This document shows, one piece after another, positions 8,511-18,209 of a stretch of DNA of 64,000 nt; position 1 is the stretch's first letter, and each line of letters opens with the position of its first letter. Below the pieces are notes generated by a model. The model had not been told where the DNA came from. It saw only the letters and a program-made list of their open reading frames with translations, and did no database searches. This DNA is from Tatlockia sp. (lineage in GTDB: Bacteria; Pseudomonadota; Gammaproteobacteria; Legionellales; Legionellaceae), in the NCBI GenBank assembly GCA_013697725.1, contig JACCWI010000037.1, forward strand, positions 62,001-126,000. The letters are read 5' to 3'. The position numbers and the translations under genes were made by a program.

Positions 8511-9020
8511 TCATGCCAAATAGATTAATTTATAAGCGGCCGTTAATGTAAACAAACTGTTTAAGATTGCCCAAAGTAAGGCTACTTTCTTGCCTTTAAA
8601 GTAGGCATAAAATGCATAAATTGCAATTAAGAGACTGCCGAAAAAAAATATCCATTGATTTGCATAGGCGAAGCCTGCGGAGTGTAAGGCGATACCAGCA
8701 ATTCCAACTAATAAATAAATATTATTGAGCTGTCCACTTAGAAAATAAAAGGCTAATAACTGCAAGGTAAGAAGAGAAGGCATAGCAACTTGCATGGTAG
8801 TGCCAATATGTAAAAAAGAAGCGCCATGCCCCGCAATGATTATCAATTCCAAGGCGATAAAATAGATGAGCTTGAAATGAAGCGCTGTAATTAAGAGTAA
8901 AGAGGAGCCAATAACGTAATAAAGCTGAGCCGGATTTTGTACCAGTCCCATAAAAAGTATGCAAGAACCTACAAATCCGTTTAGCAAAAATAAATTATCT
9001 TTAATATTTGAATTTACCAA
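8511..9020 (-). CDS. Small polytopic membrane protein of unknown function
   Basis: A 169-residue protein that is almost entirely hydrophobic, with about six or seven short membrane segments (for example LYYVIGSSLLLITALHF and WIFFFGSLLIAIYAFYAYF). No catalytic motif is recognised. Its start overlaps the end of the EnhB-like gene by 7 bp, so it is translationally coupled to that gene, and the redoxin follows 38 bp downstream. A role tied to the upstream secreted protein is possible but unsupported beyond gene order. Confidence 0.75.
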   Translation of the reverse strand: MVNSNIKDNLFLLNGFVGSCILFMGLVQNPAQLYYVIGSSLLLITALHFKLIYFIALELIIIAGHGASFLHIGTTMQVAMPSLLTLQLLAFYFLSGQLNNIYLLVGIAGIALHSAGFAYANQWIFFFGSLLIAIYAFYAYFKGKKVALLWAILNSLFTLTAAYKLIYLA

Positions 9021-9493
9021 CGTAAAAGAATCCCTTTGTTAGCCGATTCGTTGATAACAAGATCTTGAGCCTTATTCATGGATACCCAGTAATTACCCAT
9101 ATTTGCTAAAGCAAATTTGACTCGCGGATATTGGCAAACTTCCAATACCTCTCCACAATCTATTTTTTTATTAACCTCGCCTTCTTTGATGGCACATTGG
9201 AAATGTAAATTGCTAATGTCTGAGGCAAAAGCTGCCCAATTCAAGGGATCCAGTTTTGCAGTAAGTGGTGGGCTCATAAAAACTTCTTGAGTTTCAAATC
9301 TTTCCAGGATTATTGGGACCTTTGATCGATTTTGAATTAAATAGAAGGACTGATTTCCTGTCTCATTTACTATCAAATTGTTGTTATTGTAACTAAATCC
9401 AGTCACTTCACAACCATGAGGAAGAGGAGCTGCTCTACTTGAAGCGAAACTTGTCATCAAAAAAATGCTCAGGATTAGGTTACAACGTGACAT
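9014..9493 (-). CDS. Secreted EnhB-like (enhanced entry) protein
   Basis: A 159-residue exported protein with a typical signal peptide: CNLILSIFLMTSFASSRAA with likely cleavage after SRAA. The mature part has four cysteines (CEVTGF, FQCAIKEG, IDCGEV, LEVCQYPRV) that could form two disulfides, and a conserved-looking end KFALANMGNYWVSMNKAQDL. It resembles the EnhB proteins of Legionella, named after a locus that enhances entry into host cells; this is from memory of the family and is not verified. It is the first gene of a likely three-gene set with the membrane protein and redoxin downstream. Confidence 0.65.
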   Translation of the reverse strand: MSRCNLILSIFLMTSFASSRAAPLPHGCEVTGFSYNNNNLIVNETGNQSFYLIQNRSKVPIILERFETQEVFMSPPLTAKLDPLNWAAFASDISNLHFQCAIKEGEVNKKIDCGEVLEVCQYPRVKFALANMGNYWVSMNKAQDLVINESANKGILLRW

Positions 9494-9561
9494 TAAAAAA
9501 CCTCAATAGGGTATTGGAAAGACATAGTTTAAATGATTAGCACAGTAAAAGTGAATGAATC

Positions 9562-10326
9562 TCACTCTTTTTGCGCTCTCATACAAGATTTAATCATTGG
9601 TGAACAGGTTCTAAATAGACTCAGACTTAGATACATCACTATGTAAGCTGTTGATAAAACTAACCAAATCGAATCAATATGAGGGTAATTCCACAGTATC
9701 ATAGCAGAACTCACGCCATAAATTAATGAAAAACTATGCATCATTATTTTCAGAGGTTTTGAATCAGTAAGATAATCAAGGCGCGAAGGATAAACATATT
9801 TGATGGGAACGAAAATTAGAATACAAAGAATACTGAATGCAATTGCATTAGAATACATCGAAGTATTAAATATAAACATATAAAATACAGCTATGTTCCA
9901 ATAACAGGGGAAACCTTTAAAAAAATGATCTGGCGTTTTGGCATCAGATTGGCAAAATTGGTAGGAAGAAGTAATGGTTATAGCAATAATAATCATCAGT
10001 AAAAATTGGGGGGGTAACATGTCTGATTTTACAAAAAGAAAAAAACAGGGGGTAATTACATAATTTAAATAGTCCACTATATTATCAAGCAAAGCACCAT
10101 CGATATTAGGGAGCACCGCTTTAACTTTAACAAGTCGAGCAAGCGTGCCATCAACGGCATCAATCACTACAGCAATGGCCATAAACCACAAGGCTTGAAC
10201 ATAATCATGTTGATAAATACTCATTAGAGTGAGTATTCCAAAACAAGCAGCACTTGCTGTGAATGCATGTACCGCCCAAGCAACCAAATAATGAGCCGGG
10301 TGGTATCCTAGCATTTTTGTTGTCAT
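9562..10326 (-). CDS. pcs: Phosphatidylcholine synthase (CDP-alcohol phosphatidyltransferase)
   Basis: Integral membrane enzyme that would condense choline with CDP-diacylglycerol to make phosphatidylcholine, a lipid Legionella makes with host-derived choline. The CDP-alcohol phosphotransferase motif is present as DAVDGTLAR, then NIDGALLDNIVDYLNY (DG-x2-AR-...-G-x3-D-x3-D), the longer spacing being usual in Pcs. The open frame extends to 10440, but the ATG at 10326 is preceded by AGGAAG at a good distance, begins MTTKMLGYHPAHYLV, and gives 254 residues, the normal Pcs length; the extra 38-residue extension would have a weak ribosome binding site. I therefore use 10326, though the longer form is not excluded. 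Confidence 0.88.
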   Translation of the reverse strand: MTTKMLGYHPAHYLVAWAVHAFTASAACFGILTLMSIYQHDYVQALWFMAIAVVIDAVDGTLARLVKVKAVLPNIDGALLDNIVDYLNYVITPCFFLFVKSDMLPPQFLLMIIIAITITSSYQFCQSDAKTPDHFFKGFPCYWNIAVFYMFIFNTSMYSNAIAFSILCILIFVPIKYVYPSRLDYLTDSKPLKIMMHSFSLIYGVSSAMILWNYPHIDSIWLVLSTAYIVMYLSLSLFRTCSPMIKSCMRAQKE

Positions 10327-10549
10327 ATACTTCCTAATTTTATGGACGAAATAGCAAATGATACAGAATAAGAAAATAGTAACAACAATCAAAACCACTA
10401 CGCAAGAATATAAACCACTGATATATATATGCTTGGCCATTTGAGATTCGAATTGCTTTAAAAATTTTCGTTCTGAGTAAAATTCTAATTTACTTGCTTC
10501 CCAATCTTGATACGATAAACTTAAAAAATATAACTATCCAGGGAATTCA

Positions 10550-11917
10550 ATGTTTATTCGAACAATTTGCCCGACTACTGAAGCTGTTTTGCAAGAATAC
10601 CTTATCTTAAACGAAGAGGAAATCGCGGCTCAAATTGATGCCGGCCATCTTACTTATAAGGTTTGGCGGACATCCACCTTCACTCAACGTAAACAACCTA
10701 TGTTAAAGATGGCAGAAATTTTAAGAAAAAAAAGAGATGAGTTAGCAGTTTTAATTGCCAATGAAATGGGTAAACCTATAAAAGCAGGGCGTGCTGAAAT
10801 CGAAAAATGTGCTTGGCTTTGCGAACATTATGCAGAAGAGGCAGAACATTACTTAAAAGCACGCATTATCAAAACTGATATGAAAAAAACAATGGTCTGT
10901 TATCAACCTTTAGGAATTATTTTTGCAATCATGCCATGGAATTTTCCCTTCTGGCAGGTATTTCGCTTTGCTGTACCTACAATTATGGCTGGCAATGCAG
11001 CTATTTTAAAGCATGCTGCTATATCTACCGGAGCAGGCCAGCAAATTGCTCAATTATTTCTTGAAGCTGGCTTTCCTGATCATTTATTTCAGCACTTTAT
11101 TGTGGATAATAATCTAGCTGCCAAGGTAATCGCTAATAAAAATATTGCAGCTGTAACTTTAACAGGCAGTGAGCGGGCAGGGTCAAGTGTTGCAGCAGCG
11201 GCAGCAACTTATCTGAAAAAAGCGGTTTTAGAACTGGGCGGCAATGATCCTTATTTAGTTTTAGCCGATGCTGATTTGGATTTGGCCGCTCAATGCATTG
11301 TGGATTCACGTCTCAATAATTGTGGTCAGGTTTGTATAGCAGCAAAAAGAGTGATTGCTGTTGAACCAATTCATGAAGCATTAGTGATAAAAATTCATAA
11401 GTTGATGGCAAATTATAAAATGGGTAATCCACTTGATGAAACTACCAATTTGGGACCAATGGCTCGTGGGGATTTGAGAACTACTCTCCATGAGCAGGTT
11501 GTAAAGAGCGTTAGTAGCGGTGCAAAATTAATTGTTGGTGGCGAAATTCCAAAAACAAAGGGTTTTTATTATCCCCCGACTTTATTAACTAATGTACATC
11601 AGGGAATGCCAGCCTTTGATGAAGAACTCTTTGGTCCAGTAATTTCTGTTGTGACAGCATCTGATGAATCGGAGGCCATATATTTAGCCAATCAAAGTCA
11701 ATATGGTTTAGGAGCTGCCGTGTTTACACAAGACCTGGCGCGAGGTGAGTATTTGGCCCAACATGAAATAGAAGCGGGAACCTGCTTTGTTAATGCTTTG
11801 GTGGTTTCGGATCCAAGAGTACCTTTTGGTGGCATTAAACGTTCAGGTTTTGGTAGGGAATTATCTCAAGAGGGTATTTTAGAATTTGTAAATACAAAAA
11901 CTGTGGCTATTAAATAA
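10550..11917 (+). CDS. NAD(P)-dependent succinate-semialdehyde/aldehyde dehydrogenase
   Basis: Aldehyde dehydrogenase of 455 residues, closest in style to the short succinate-semialdehyde dehydrogenases (Sad/GabD2-like). Motifs include IIFAIMPWNFPFWQVFRFAV (cofactor and oxyanion Asn), VTLTGSERAG, LELGGNDPYLV with the general-base Glu, and NNCGQVCIAAKR with the catalytic Cys. The C-terminus RVPFGGIKRSGFGRELS is typical. Substrate is inferred from family resemblance; other aldehydes are possible. Its stop codon overlaps the start of the L,D-transpeptidase by one base (TAATG), so the two are co-translated. Confidence 0.9.
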   Translation: MFIRTICPTTEAVLQEYLILNEEEIAAQIDAGHLTYKVWRTSTFTQRKQPMLKMAEILRKKRDELAVLIANEMGKPIKAGRAEIEKCAWLCEHYAEEAEHYLKARIIKTDMKKTMVCYQPLGIIFAIMPWNFPFWQVFRFAVPTIMAGNAAILKHAAISTGAGQQIAQLFLEAGFPDHLFQHFIVDNNLAAKVIANKNIAAVTLTGSERAGSSVAAAAATYLKKAVLELGGNDPYLVLADADLDLAAQCIVDSRLNNCGQVCIAAKRVIAVEPIHEALVIKIHKLMANYKMGNPLDETTNLGPMARGDLRTTLHEQVVKSVSSGAKLIVGGEIPKTKGFYYPPTLLTNVHQGMPAFDEELFGPVISVVTASDESEAIYLANQSQYGLGAAVFTQDLARGEYLAQHEIEAGTCFVNALVVSDPRVPFGGIKRSGFGRELSQEGILEFVNTKTVAIK

Positions 11918-12405
11918 TGATTCATTCTAATCAGTTCATTTTTATCTCTTCTGCCTTGCAAAGGCTGCACTGTTTTGATAATGATAAACTTTATAAGATT
12001 TTTGCGATTTCAACTGGAAAAAATGGTCTTGGTGAAAAAAAAGGTAGTCAATGTACACCTCGGGGCTGGCATCGAATTCATTCACGCCTTGGACTAGAAA
12101 ATAAACCCAATAGCGTTTTTGTGGCTCGACAGTGGACTGGAGAAATTTATTGTGAAGATCTTGCTTTGAAGTTTCCGGATCGAGATTGGATTCTTACCCG
12201 TATTCTTCAACTTGATGGTTTGGAGCCTGGACGTAACAAAGGGGGTGAAGTTGACAGTTTACAACGGTTCATTTATATCCATGGAATTCCTGATTCAAAG
12301 GATCTGAGCAAGCCCAGTTCACAGGGTTGTATTCGCATGCACAATAAGGATTTAATTGAGCTTGCGGATTGGGTGTGTATTGACACCTTGGTTTGTATTG
12401 AATAG
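11917..12405 (+). CDS. Short L,D-transpeptidase (YkuD) domain protein without signal peptide
   Basis: A 162-residue protein made up of a single YkuD domain. The signature is FIYIHGIPDSK, then SQGCIRMHNKDLIELADWV with the nucleophile Cys in SQGCIRM; upstream RGWHRIHSRLG matches the strand around the active site. Unlike most members it has no obvious signal peptide (it begins MIHSNQFIFISSALQRLHCF). It could be exported by another route, depend on a different start, or act in the cytoplasm on wall precursors. It is coupled to the aldehyde dehydrogenase by a TAATG overlap, an odd pairing of functions. Confidence 0.82.
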   Translation: MIHSNQFIFISSALQRLHCFDNDKLYKIFAISTGKNGLGEKKGSQCTPRGWHRIHSRLGLENKPNSVFVARQWTGEIYCEDLALKFPDRDWILTRILQLDGLEPGRNKGGEVDSLQRFIYIHGIPDSKDLSKPSSQGCIRMHNKDLIELADWVCIDTLVCIE

Positions 12406-12560
12406 CACCAAAAAATTACAAGCACTTTCTCTAGCAAATGTTGTATAATTTCATGTCATTCGCGCTAGGACGCTAATGATTATTGAAAAGAGCTCAATAC
12501 CTGAAAACTTCTGTGAAGGGTATTATACAAATAAATGTACATTCAGCATTGTAACAAGTA

Positions 12561-12566
12561 TATAAT
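12561..12566 (+). promoter_or_regulatory. Candidate -10 element of the glutamate dehydrogenase gene
   Basis: TATAAT at 12561-12566, 38 bases before the start codon at 12605. No convincing -35 hexamer lies 16-18 bases upstream. A second TATAAT at 12444-12449 may serve an additional start site. Confidence 0.3.
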
Positions 12567-12604
12567 GCGCGGCAATTTATTTCCCATGACAAAGAGGTGA
12601 GTTA

Positions 12605-15600
12605 ATGTCATACAAATTTGAAGAGGGCAAGGATTTAATCATTGAAGCTGTTGTAGATAAATTACAACGTAAGATGAGTGGTGAACAAATTAAATTTTGC
12701 ACCGCCTTTGTCCGTCAGTTTTATGGTACGGTGGCGCTTGAAGATTTACGTGAATGGGATATAGATGATCTCTATGGTTCTGTAGTCAATTTCTGGTCCC
12801 TTATTCAGCAAAGACTGCCTAATCAAACTAAAATGCGGATCTATAATCCTGACTATGAACGACATGGTTGGCAAACTACACATACGGTTGTAGAAATTGT
12901 CACGGATGACATGCCCTTTTTAGTTGATTCTTTGCGTATGGTAATTAATCGCTTAGGCGTTGTTTCTCACCTCATTATGCACATGGGAAATCTGAGGGTT
13001 ATAAGAAATGAAGAAGGTGAAATTTGTGAAGTTTTAGATCGTAATGGGGCTGAGAAAGAACAAGGCGTTATCGCCGAGGCCGCAATTCTTATTGAGATTG
13101 ACAGACAAACTGATGCCTCCGTTCTTGAGAATCTGCATCAAAATTTTGAGCGTGTATTAGAAGATAATCGCATTGTAGTTGCCGACTGGATGCCAATGCG
13201 AGAAAAAATCAGGTCTGCAATTAAAGAGCTTGAAAACGTATCTTCGGTGTTAGAGCCTAACGAGGCTACTGAAACCATTGCCTTTTTAAACTGGATTGAA
13301 GACCATCATTTTACTTTTCTCGGTATGCGTGAATATAATTTGATACAAAAAGGCCATGAAACAATTTTACAGCCTCAGCCGGAAACAGGACTTGGAATCT
13401 TAAGAGAGAGTCTAAGTAAATCAAGCGCGCGGAACATTTCAGCGATGACGCCAGAAGCAAGAGAATTAACTCTCTCATCGCGTGCTTTGGTTATGTCTAA
13501 AACCAATACAGAATCTACTGTTCACCGTCGTGCGCATACTGATTACATTGGTGTTAAACGTTTCAATAAAAAAGGCCAAGTGATTGGCGAACTTCGTATC
13601 ATTGGGTTGTATACTTCCGCTGCTTATAATACCAGTCCAAAACACATTCCTTTTTTAAGACATAAACTTGCGTTAATTATGCAAACTTCAAATGTAAGTC
13701 CTAGCGGTCATGCAGGGAAAGTGCTTTTAAATATTCTTGAAACCCTACCTCGTGATGATTTAATTCAAGCGCCAGAAGATGAGTTGCTTGAGATTGCGAT
13801 GGGTATTTATTATATGCAAGAGCGCCGTCGAATTCGCATGTTTGCTCGCACCGACTTGTACCGTCGTTTTGTTTCTTGTCTTATTTATGTACCACGAGAT
13901 CGCTACAATACTGAATTAAGATTGGCAATGGAAAAAATCTTGAAAGAAAATTTCCATTCTCAAGATATCGAGTTTTCAACCTTATTTTCTGAATCTGTTT
14001 TAGCGCGTATTCATTTTATAGTGCGGACTAATCCTCAAGATAATACCCAATGGAATTTTAAAGAAATTGAACAGAAGATAATTGAAGTTGCACGTACATG
14101 GACTGATGATCTGCAACATTTTCTCTTTGATACCTTTGGCGAAGAAAACGCAAATCGGCTTTATGCTCGATATAAAAATGCTTTCCCAGTTGCTTACTCA
14201 GCTAACTTTACACCGAGGGCTGCGGTTTATGACATAAATCATGTGGAAGCTTTGTCGACAGATACTCCTTTGGTTATGAATTTTTATAAACCGATGGATG
14301 AAGCAATCGGTAATTTCCGTTTAAAAATTTATCAACATGATAATACACTTCCTCTTTCAGAGGTTCTGCCAATCATTGAACGACTTGGCATGAAAGCAAT
14401 CAGCGAAAGGCCCTATGTATTAAAATTTGATGATGGCAAAGTGACCTGGATTAATGATTTTGCCCTTCAATATAATCATGACGGGTATTTTGAACTCGAT
14501 GAGATTAAAGATCTATTCCAAAATGCTTTTGCCAGTATCTGGGCTGGTTTGGCGGAAAATGATGGCTTTAATCAGTTAGTTTTAGCCTCAGGTCTTGATT
14601 GGCGACAAGTGTCAGTTTTACGCACCTATGCTAAATATTTTAAACAGATAGGTTTTACTTTTAGTCAGGAATATATAGAAACTGCATTAACCAATAATCC
14701 GCATATCGCTAGGCGATTGGTTAATTTATTTGAAATACGTTTCGATCCTAACCTTAAATCCAAGCGGGTGGAAAATTTTGCTGAACTTGTTGAGAAAATT
14801 TTCCTTGATTTGGATGAGGTTGCAAACCTGGATGAAGATAGAATAATTAGACAATATGTACAAACTATTTCATCGACTCTACGAACAAACTATTATCAGC
14901 GCAATAAAAATAATAAATTAAAAGATTATATTTCTATAAAATTATCGAGTAAAGATATTCCGGGTGTGCCCAAGCCTTACCCTTTGTATGAAATTTTTGT
15001 TTATTCACCAAGATTTGAAGCTGTGCATCTTCGTCATGGAAAAGTAGCTCGAGGAGGTTTGCGTTGGTCAGATCGTCGCGAAGATTTCCGTACTGAAGTT
15101 TTAGGCTTAATGAAAGCTCAGCAGGTGAAAAATGCGGTGATCGTTCCAAGTGGTGCTAAAGGTGGATTTGTTCCCAAGCATTTACCTCTAAACGGTTCCC
15201 GTGAAGACATTCAGGAAGAAGGAATTAGTTGTTACAAATTATTTATTCGTGGTTTGCTGGATATCACAGATAACTACATCGACGGAAGCTTAATTAAACC
15301 TGATAATTTGATTTGCTATGATGAAGATGATCCTTATCTTGTTGTTGCAGCAGACAAAGGCACAGCAACGTTTTCTGATATCGCCAATGCTATTTCTCAA
15401 GAGTATAACTTTTGGTTGGGCGATGCATTCGCCTCAGGCGGCTCAGTGGGCTATGACCATAAAAAAATGGGAATTACTGCAAAGGGTGCCTGGGAATCAG
15501 TAAAACGTCATTTTTATGAAATGGGCCGTGATTCGCAGATCGAAGATTTTACTGTTATAGGTATTGGCGATATGTCAGGGGATGTCTTTGGTAATGGGAT

Positions 15601-17470
15601 GTTGCTGTCAAGGCATATTAAATTACTAGGGGCTTTTAACCATCAGCATATCTTTATTGATCCTAATCCAGATCCTGAAGTGTCTTTTCTTGAACGTGAG
15701 CGTTTGTTTAATTTACCGCGGTCGCTGTGGTCAGATTATGATAAGAAATTAATTTCAAAAGGTGGTGGTATCTTTAATCGCAATGCCAAATCAATAACCT
15801 TATCTAAAGAGATGAAAGAGGTTTTTGGTATTAAAGCGATGGCTATTGAACCTAATCAATTAATTCGTATCCTTCTTAAAGCTAAAGTGGATTTACTGTG
15901 GAGCGCAGGCATTGGCACCTTTGTTAAGGCTCAGTCTGAATCTCATCTCAATGTAGGTGATAGGACTAACGACGCAATCCGGGTCGATGGTCGGCAATTA
16001 CGTTGCAAGGTTGTTGGTGAGGGCGGTAACCTTGGTTTAACCCAGTTGTCCAGAATTGAATATGCTATCAATGGTGGATTAATTTACACAGACTTTATCG
16101 ATAATTCGGCAGGCGTAAATTGTTCTGACAAAGAAGTAAATATAAAAATTTTACTGAATGGTATCGTCAGATCGGGAGATTTAACTGAAAAACAAAGGAA
16201 TGTTTTATTAGGCGAAATGACTGATGAAGTTTCAAAATTGGTTCTACGTGATAATTTTGTGCAACCAAGAGCAATTTCATTGGCTGCCTCTCAAGCAACG
16301 CGTCTAATTGATTTGCATGCCCGCTATATCTCTAATTTAGAACACAGTGGCAAGCTAAATAGAAATCTGGAATTTCTCCCTGATGAAAAAACATTGACTG
16401 AGCGAAAATTAGTCGGTGGGGGTTTAACTCGTCCAAGTCTTGCGATTTTATTGTGCTATTCGAAAACAATTTTAAAAGCCCAAATTCTTGAATCTAATGT
16501 TCCTGAAGATCCATACTTTAAGGCGCTTTTAAAATCTTCTTTTCCTACCCCTTTGGCTGAGCGCTATTCTAATGAAATGGAAAATCATCCTCTTAAGCGA
16601 GAAATTATAGCAACTAAAATCTCCAATATTATAGTTAATGAAATGGGCTTTACTTTTGTTTACCGACAACAAGATGAGACCGGTGCGCCAGTTTCAGCTA
16701 TTGTTTGTGCTTATATGATTGCAAGGTCAGTTCTCAATCTTGAAAACATATGGAAGGAAATTGACAACTTAGGGACAACAATCACCGCGGATAAACAAAT
16801 TGAATTAACAATGCTTTATTTGCGTCTTTTACGACGAGTTACCCGTTGGTTTCTACGTAATCAACGAATGCGTCTAGATATTAGCAAAGCTGTCAAACTT
16901 TATGCACCAGGCGTTCTTGAACTGAAAAAAGCTGTGCCTGAAATCTTAGGGAAAGTAGGCCAAATTCAATATAACAATCATTATAATCAATATCTTGAAT
17001 TAAAGATCCCACCAAGCTTAGCTCATGAGCTTGCGCTCACGAGACCCTTATTTTCTGCTATGGATATTATAGAAGTGGCGGGTCAGGTGGATGTGTCGGT
17101 TGAAAAAGTTGCTGAGGTTTATTTTGGTCTGGGTGATTTATTAGATTTACCCTGGATTCGCTCGCAGGTAATTTCCCATTCTACAGATAATCATTGGGAA
17201 TCCTTGTCAAGAGAAGCCTTGCGGGATGATTTAGATTGGCAACAAAGACAATTAACCGCTGGAATTATTAATTTTGATAATGATAAAAAAGACTTTATGT
17301 ATTGCTTTGAAGCTTGGTCGATGAAACATCAAGCTCTGATTGAAAGATGGCAGCATGTATTGTCAGATTTACGGGCAAGTTCGACATTGAACTATACGAT
17401 GTTCTTTGTTGCAATCAGAGAGTTGCTTGATCTAACCCAAACGACGATTCAAATGAAAGAAATGGCTTAA
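12605..17470 (+). CDS. gdhB: NAD-specific glutamate dehydrogenase, large type
   Basis: A 1621-residue enzyme of the 180-kDa class of NAD-dependent glutamate dehydrogenases, which deaminate glutamate to 2-oxoglutarate and feed carbon from amino acids, the main food of Legionella, into the TCA cycle. The long N-terminal ACT-like regulatory part (THTVVEIVTDDMPFLVDSLR near residue 100) is followed by the catalytic core with KVARGGLRWSDRREDFRTEV, then VPSGAKGGFVPK (catalytic Lys) and VIGIGDMSGDVFGNGMLLS. Length matches the family (about 1600). AAGAGGTGAGTT precedes the ATG. The gene is intact, stands alone and is followed by a terminator. Confidence 0.95.
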   Translation: MSYKFEEGKDLIIEAVVDKLQRKMSGEQIKFCTAFVRQFYGTVALEDLREWDIDDLYGSVVNFWSLIQQRLPNQTKMRIYNPDYERHGWQTTHTVVEIVTDDMPFLVDSLRMVINRLGVVSHLIMHMGNLRVIRNEEGEICEVLDRNGAEKEQGVIAEAAILIEIDRQTDASVLENLHQNFERVLEDNRIVVADWMPMREKIRSAIKELENVSSVLEPNEATETIAFLNWIEDHHFTFLGMREYNLIQKGHETILQPQPETGLGILRESLSKSSARNISAMTPEARELTLSSRALVMSKTNTESTVHRRAHTDYIGVKRFNKKGQVIGELRIIGLYTSAAYNTSPKHIPFLRHKLALIMQTSNVSPSGHAGKVLLNILETLPRDDLIQAPEDELLEIAMGIYYMQERRRIRMFARTDLYRRFVSCLIYVPRDRYNTELRLAMEKILKENFHSQDIEFSTLFSESVLARIHFIVRTNPQDNTQWNFKEIEQKIIEVARTWTDDLQHFLFDTFGEENANRLYARYKNAFPVAYSANFTPRAAVYDINHVEALSTDTPLVMNFYKPMDEAIGNFRLKIYQHDNTLPLSEVLPIIERLGMKAISERPYVLKFDDGKVTWINDFALQYNHDGYFELDEIKDLFQNAFASIWAGLAENDGFNQLVLASGLDWRQVSVLRTYAKYFKQIGFTFSQEYIETALTNNPHIARRLVNLFEIRFDPNLKSKRVENFAELVEKIFLDLDEVANLDEDRIIRQYVQTISSTLRTNYYQRNKNNKLKDYISIKLSSKDIPGVPKPYPLYEIFVYSPRFEAVHLRHGKVARGGLRWSDRREDFRTEVLGLMKAQQVKNAVIVPSGAKGGFVPKHLPLNGSREDIQEEGISCYKLFIRGLLDITDNYIDGSLIKPDNLICYDEDDPYLVVAADKGTATFSDIANAISQEYNFWLGDAFASGGSVGYDHKKMGITAKGAWESVKRHFYEMGRDSQIEDFTVIGIGDMSGDVFGNGMLLSRHIKLLGAFNHQHIFIDPNPDPEVSFLERERLFNLPRSLWSDYDKKLISKGGGIFNRNAKSITLSKEMKEVFGIKAMAIEPNQLIRILLKAKVDLLWSAGIGTFVKAQSESHLNVGDRTNDAIRVDGRQLRCKVVGEGGNLGLTQLSRIEYAINGGLIYTDFIDNSAGVNCSDKEVNIKILLNGIVRSGDLTEKQRNVLLGEMTDEVSKLVLRDNFVQPRAISLAASQATRLIDLHARYISNLEHSGKLNRNLEFLPDEKTLTERKLVGGGLTRPSLAILLCYSKTILKAQILESNVPEDPYFKALLKSSFPTPLAERYSNEMENHPLKREIIATKISNIIVNEMGFTFVYRQQDETGAPVSAIVCAYMIARSVLNLENIWKEIDNLGTTITADKQIELTMLYLRLLRRVTRWFLRNQRMRLDISKAVKLYAPGVLELKKAVPEILGKVGQIQYNNHYNQYLELKIPPSLAHELALTRPLFSAMDIIEVAGQVDVSVEKVAEVYFGLGDLLDLPWIRSQVISHSTDNHWESLSREALRDDLDWQQRQLTAGIINFDNDKKDFMYCFEAWSMKHQALIERWQHVLSDLRASSTLNYTMFFVAIRELLDLTQTTIQMKEMA

Positions 17471-17480
17471 GCTCGAGAGG

Positions 17481-17530
17481 AAGGGTTGTTGAGGCATAGA
17501 AACTTTTGCGACTGAAACAACCCTTTGTTT
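17481..17530 (+). terminator. Terminator of the glutamate dehydrogenase gene
   Basis: AAGGGTTGTT (17481-17490) pairs with AACAACCCTT (17516-17525), a 10-bp stem with a 25-base loop, followed by TGTTT. It begins 10 bases after the stop codon. Confidence 0.65.
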
Positions 17531-17548
17531 ACGCTTTAACATAAGGAT

Positions 17549-18091
17549 ATGACGATGATTGGTCTAACAACATACTCAAAAGGATCAAAATTTTTTCATT
17601 GGCTGATAGCCTTGTTGGTCATCGTGATGCTTTCAATTGGTTTTTTCCTGGGAGATTTTCCTGAAAAATTAAAAGCTTCTGCTTATATGCTTCATCAATC
17701 CTTGGGTATTAGTATTTTCTTTTTAATGTGGTTAAGAATATTTTGGCTTTGGTACACAGGTAGACCGGAACTGCCTGTTACTGTACCCGTATGGCAAAAA
17801 ATCTTAGCACGAACCGTGCAATATTTTTTGTATGTATTTGTGATTTTAATGCCCTTATCTGGATGGATTATGTCCACTGCATCGAAATATCCAGTTAACT
17901 TTTTTGGAATCACTAATTTCTCTTTTCCTGGAGTTGGTGAAAATCAATCCTTATCTGAACTTATGTGGCAATTTCATAGTACCATTGCTTTGATTATCAT
18001 AGGACTATTATTTTTTCATATTTCAGGTGCAATTAAGCATCATTTTATCGATAAAGATAATGTTGTTCGACGAATGTGGCCGGGGAAATGA
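17549..18091 (+). CDS. Cytochrome b561 family protein
   Basis: A 180-residue four-helix inner-membrane dihaem cytochrome of the bacterial b561 (CybB) family, which passes electrons between the quinone pool and periplasmic acceptors such as superoxide. Haem-ligand histidines can be assigned in the usual places: KFFHWLIALLVIV (helix 1), YMLHQSLGISIFF (helix 2), WQFHSTIALIIIG (helix 4), LFFHISGAIKHHFID at the end. Length and layout match the family. The start has AAGGA seven bases upstream of ATG 17549. The nearest upstream feature is the glutamate dehydrogenase terminator, so it is probably transcribed alone. Confidence 0.9.
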   Translation: MTMIGLTTYSKGSKFFHWLIALLVIVMLSIGFFLGDFPEKLKASAYMLHQSLGISIFFLMWLRIFWLWYTGRPELPVTVPVWQKILARTVQYFLYVFVILMPLSGWIMSTASKYPVNFFGITNFSFPGVGENQSLSELMWQFHSTIALIIIGLLFFHISGAIKHHFIDKDNVVRRMWPGK

Positions 18092-18209
18092 GTGTTTTTG
18101 ATAACTTGAAGATAAGCCACATAAACTGTAGGCTAACCAATCAATTAAGATTCATTGGTTCCAGTGAGCAAGGTCTGGTTTAGTTCCTGCCACAGCCGAA
18201 GTTCTCTCG

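Noticed and set aside
18135..18160. Hairpin AACCAAT...ATTGGTT after cytochrome b561 as a terminator
   Set aside because: Only 7 bp, long loop and no T run afterwards.
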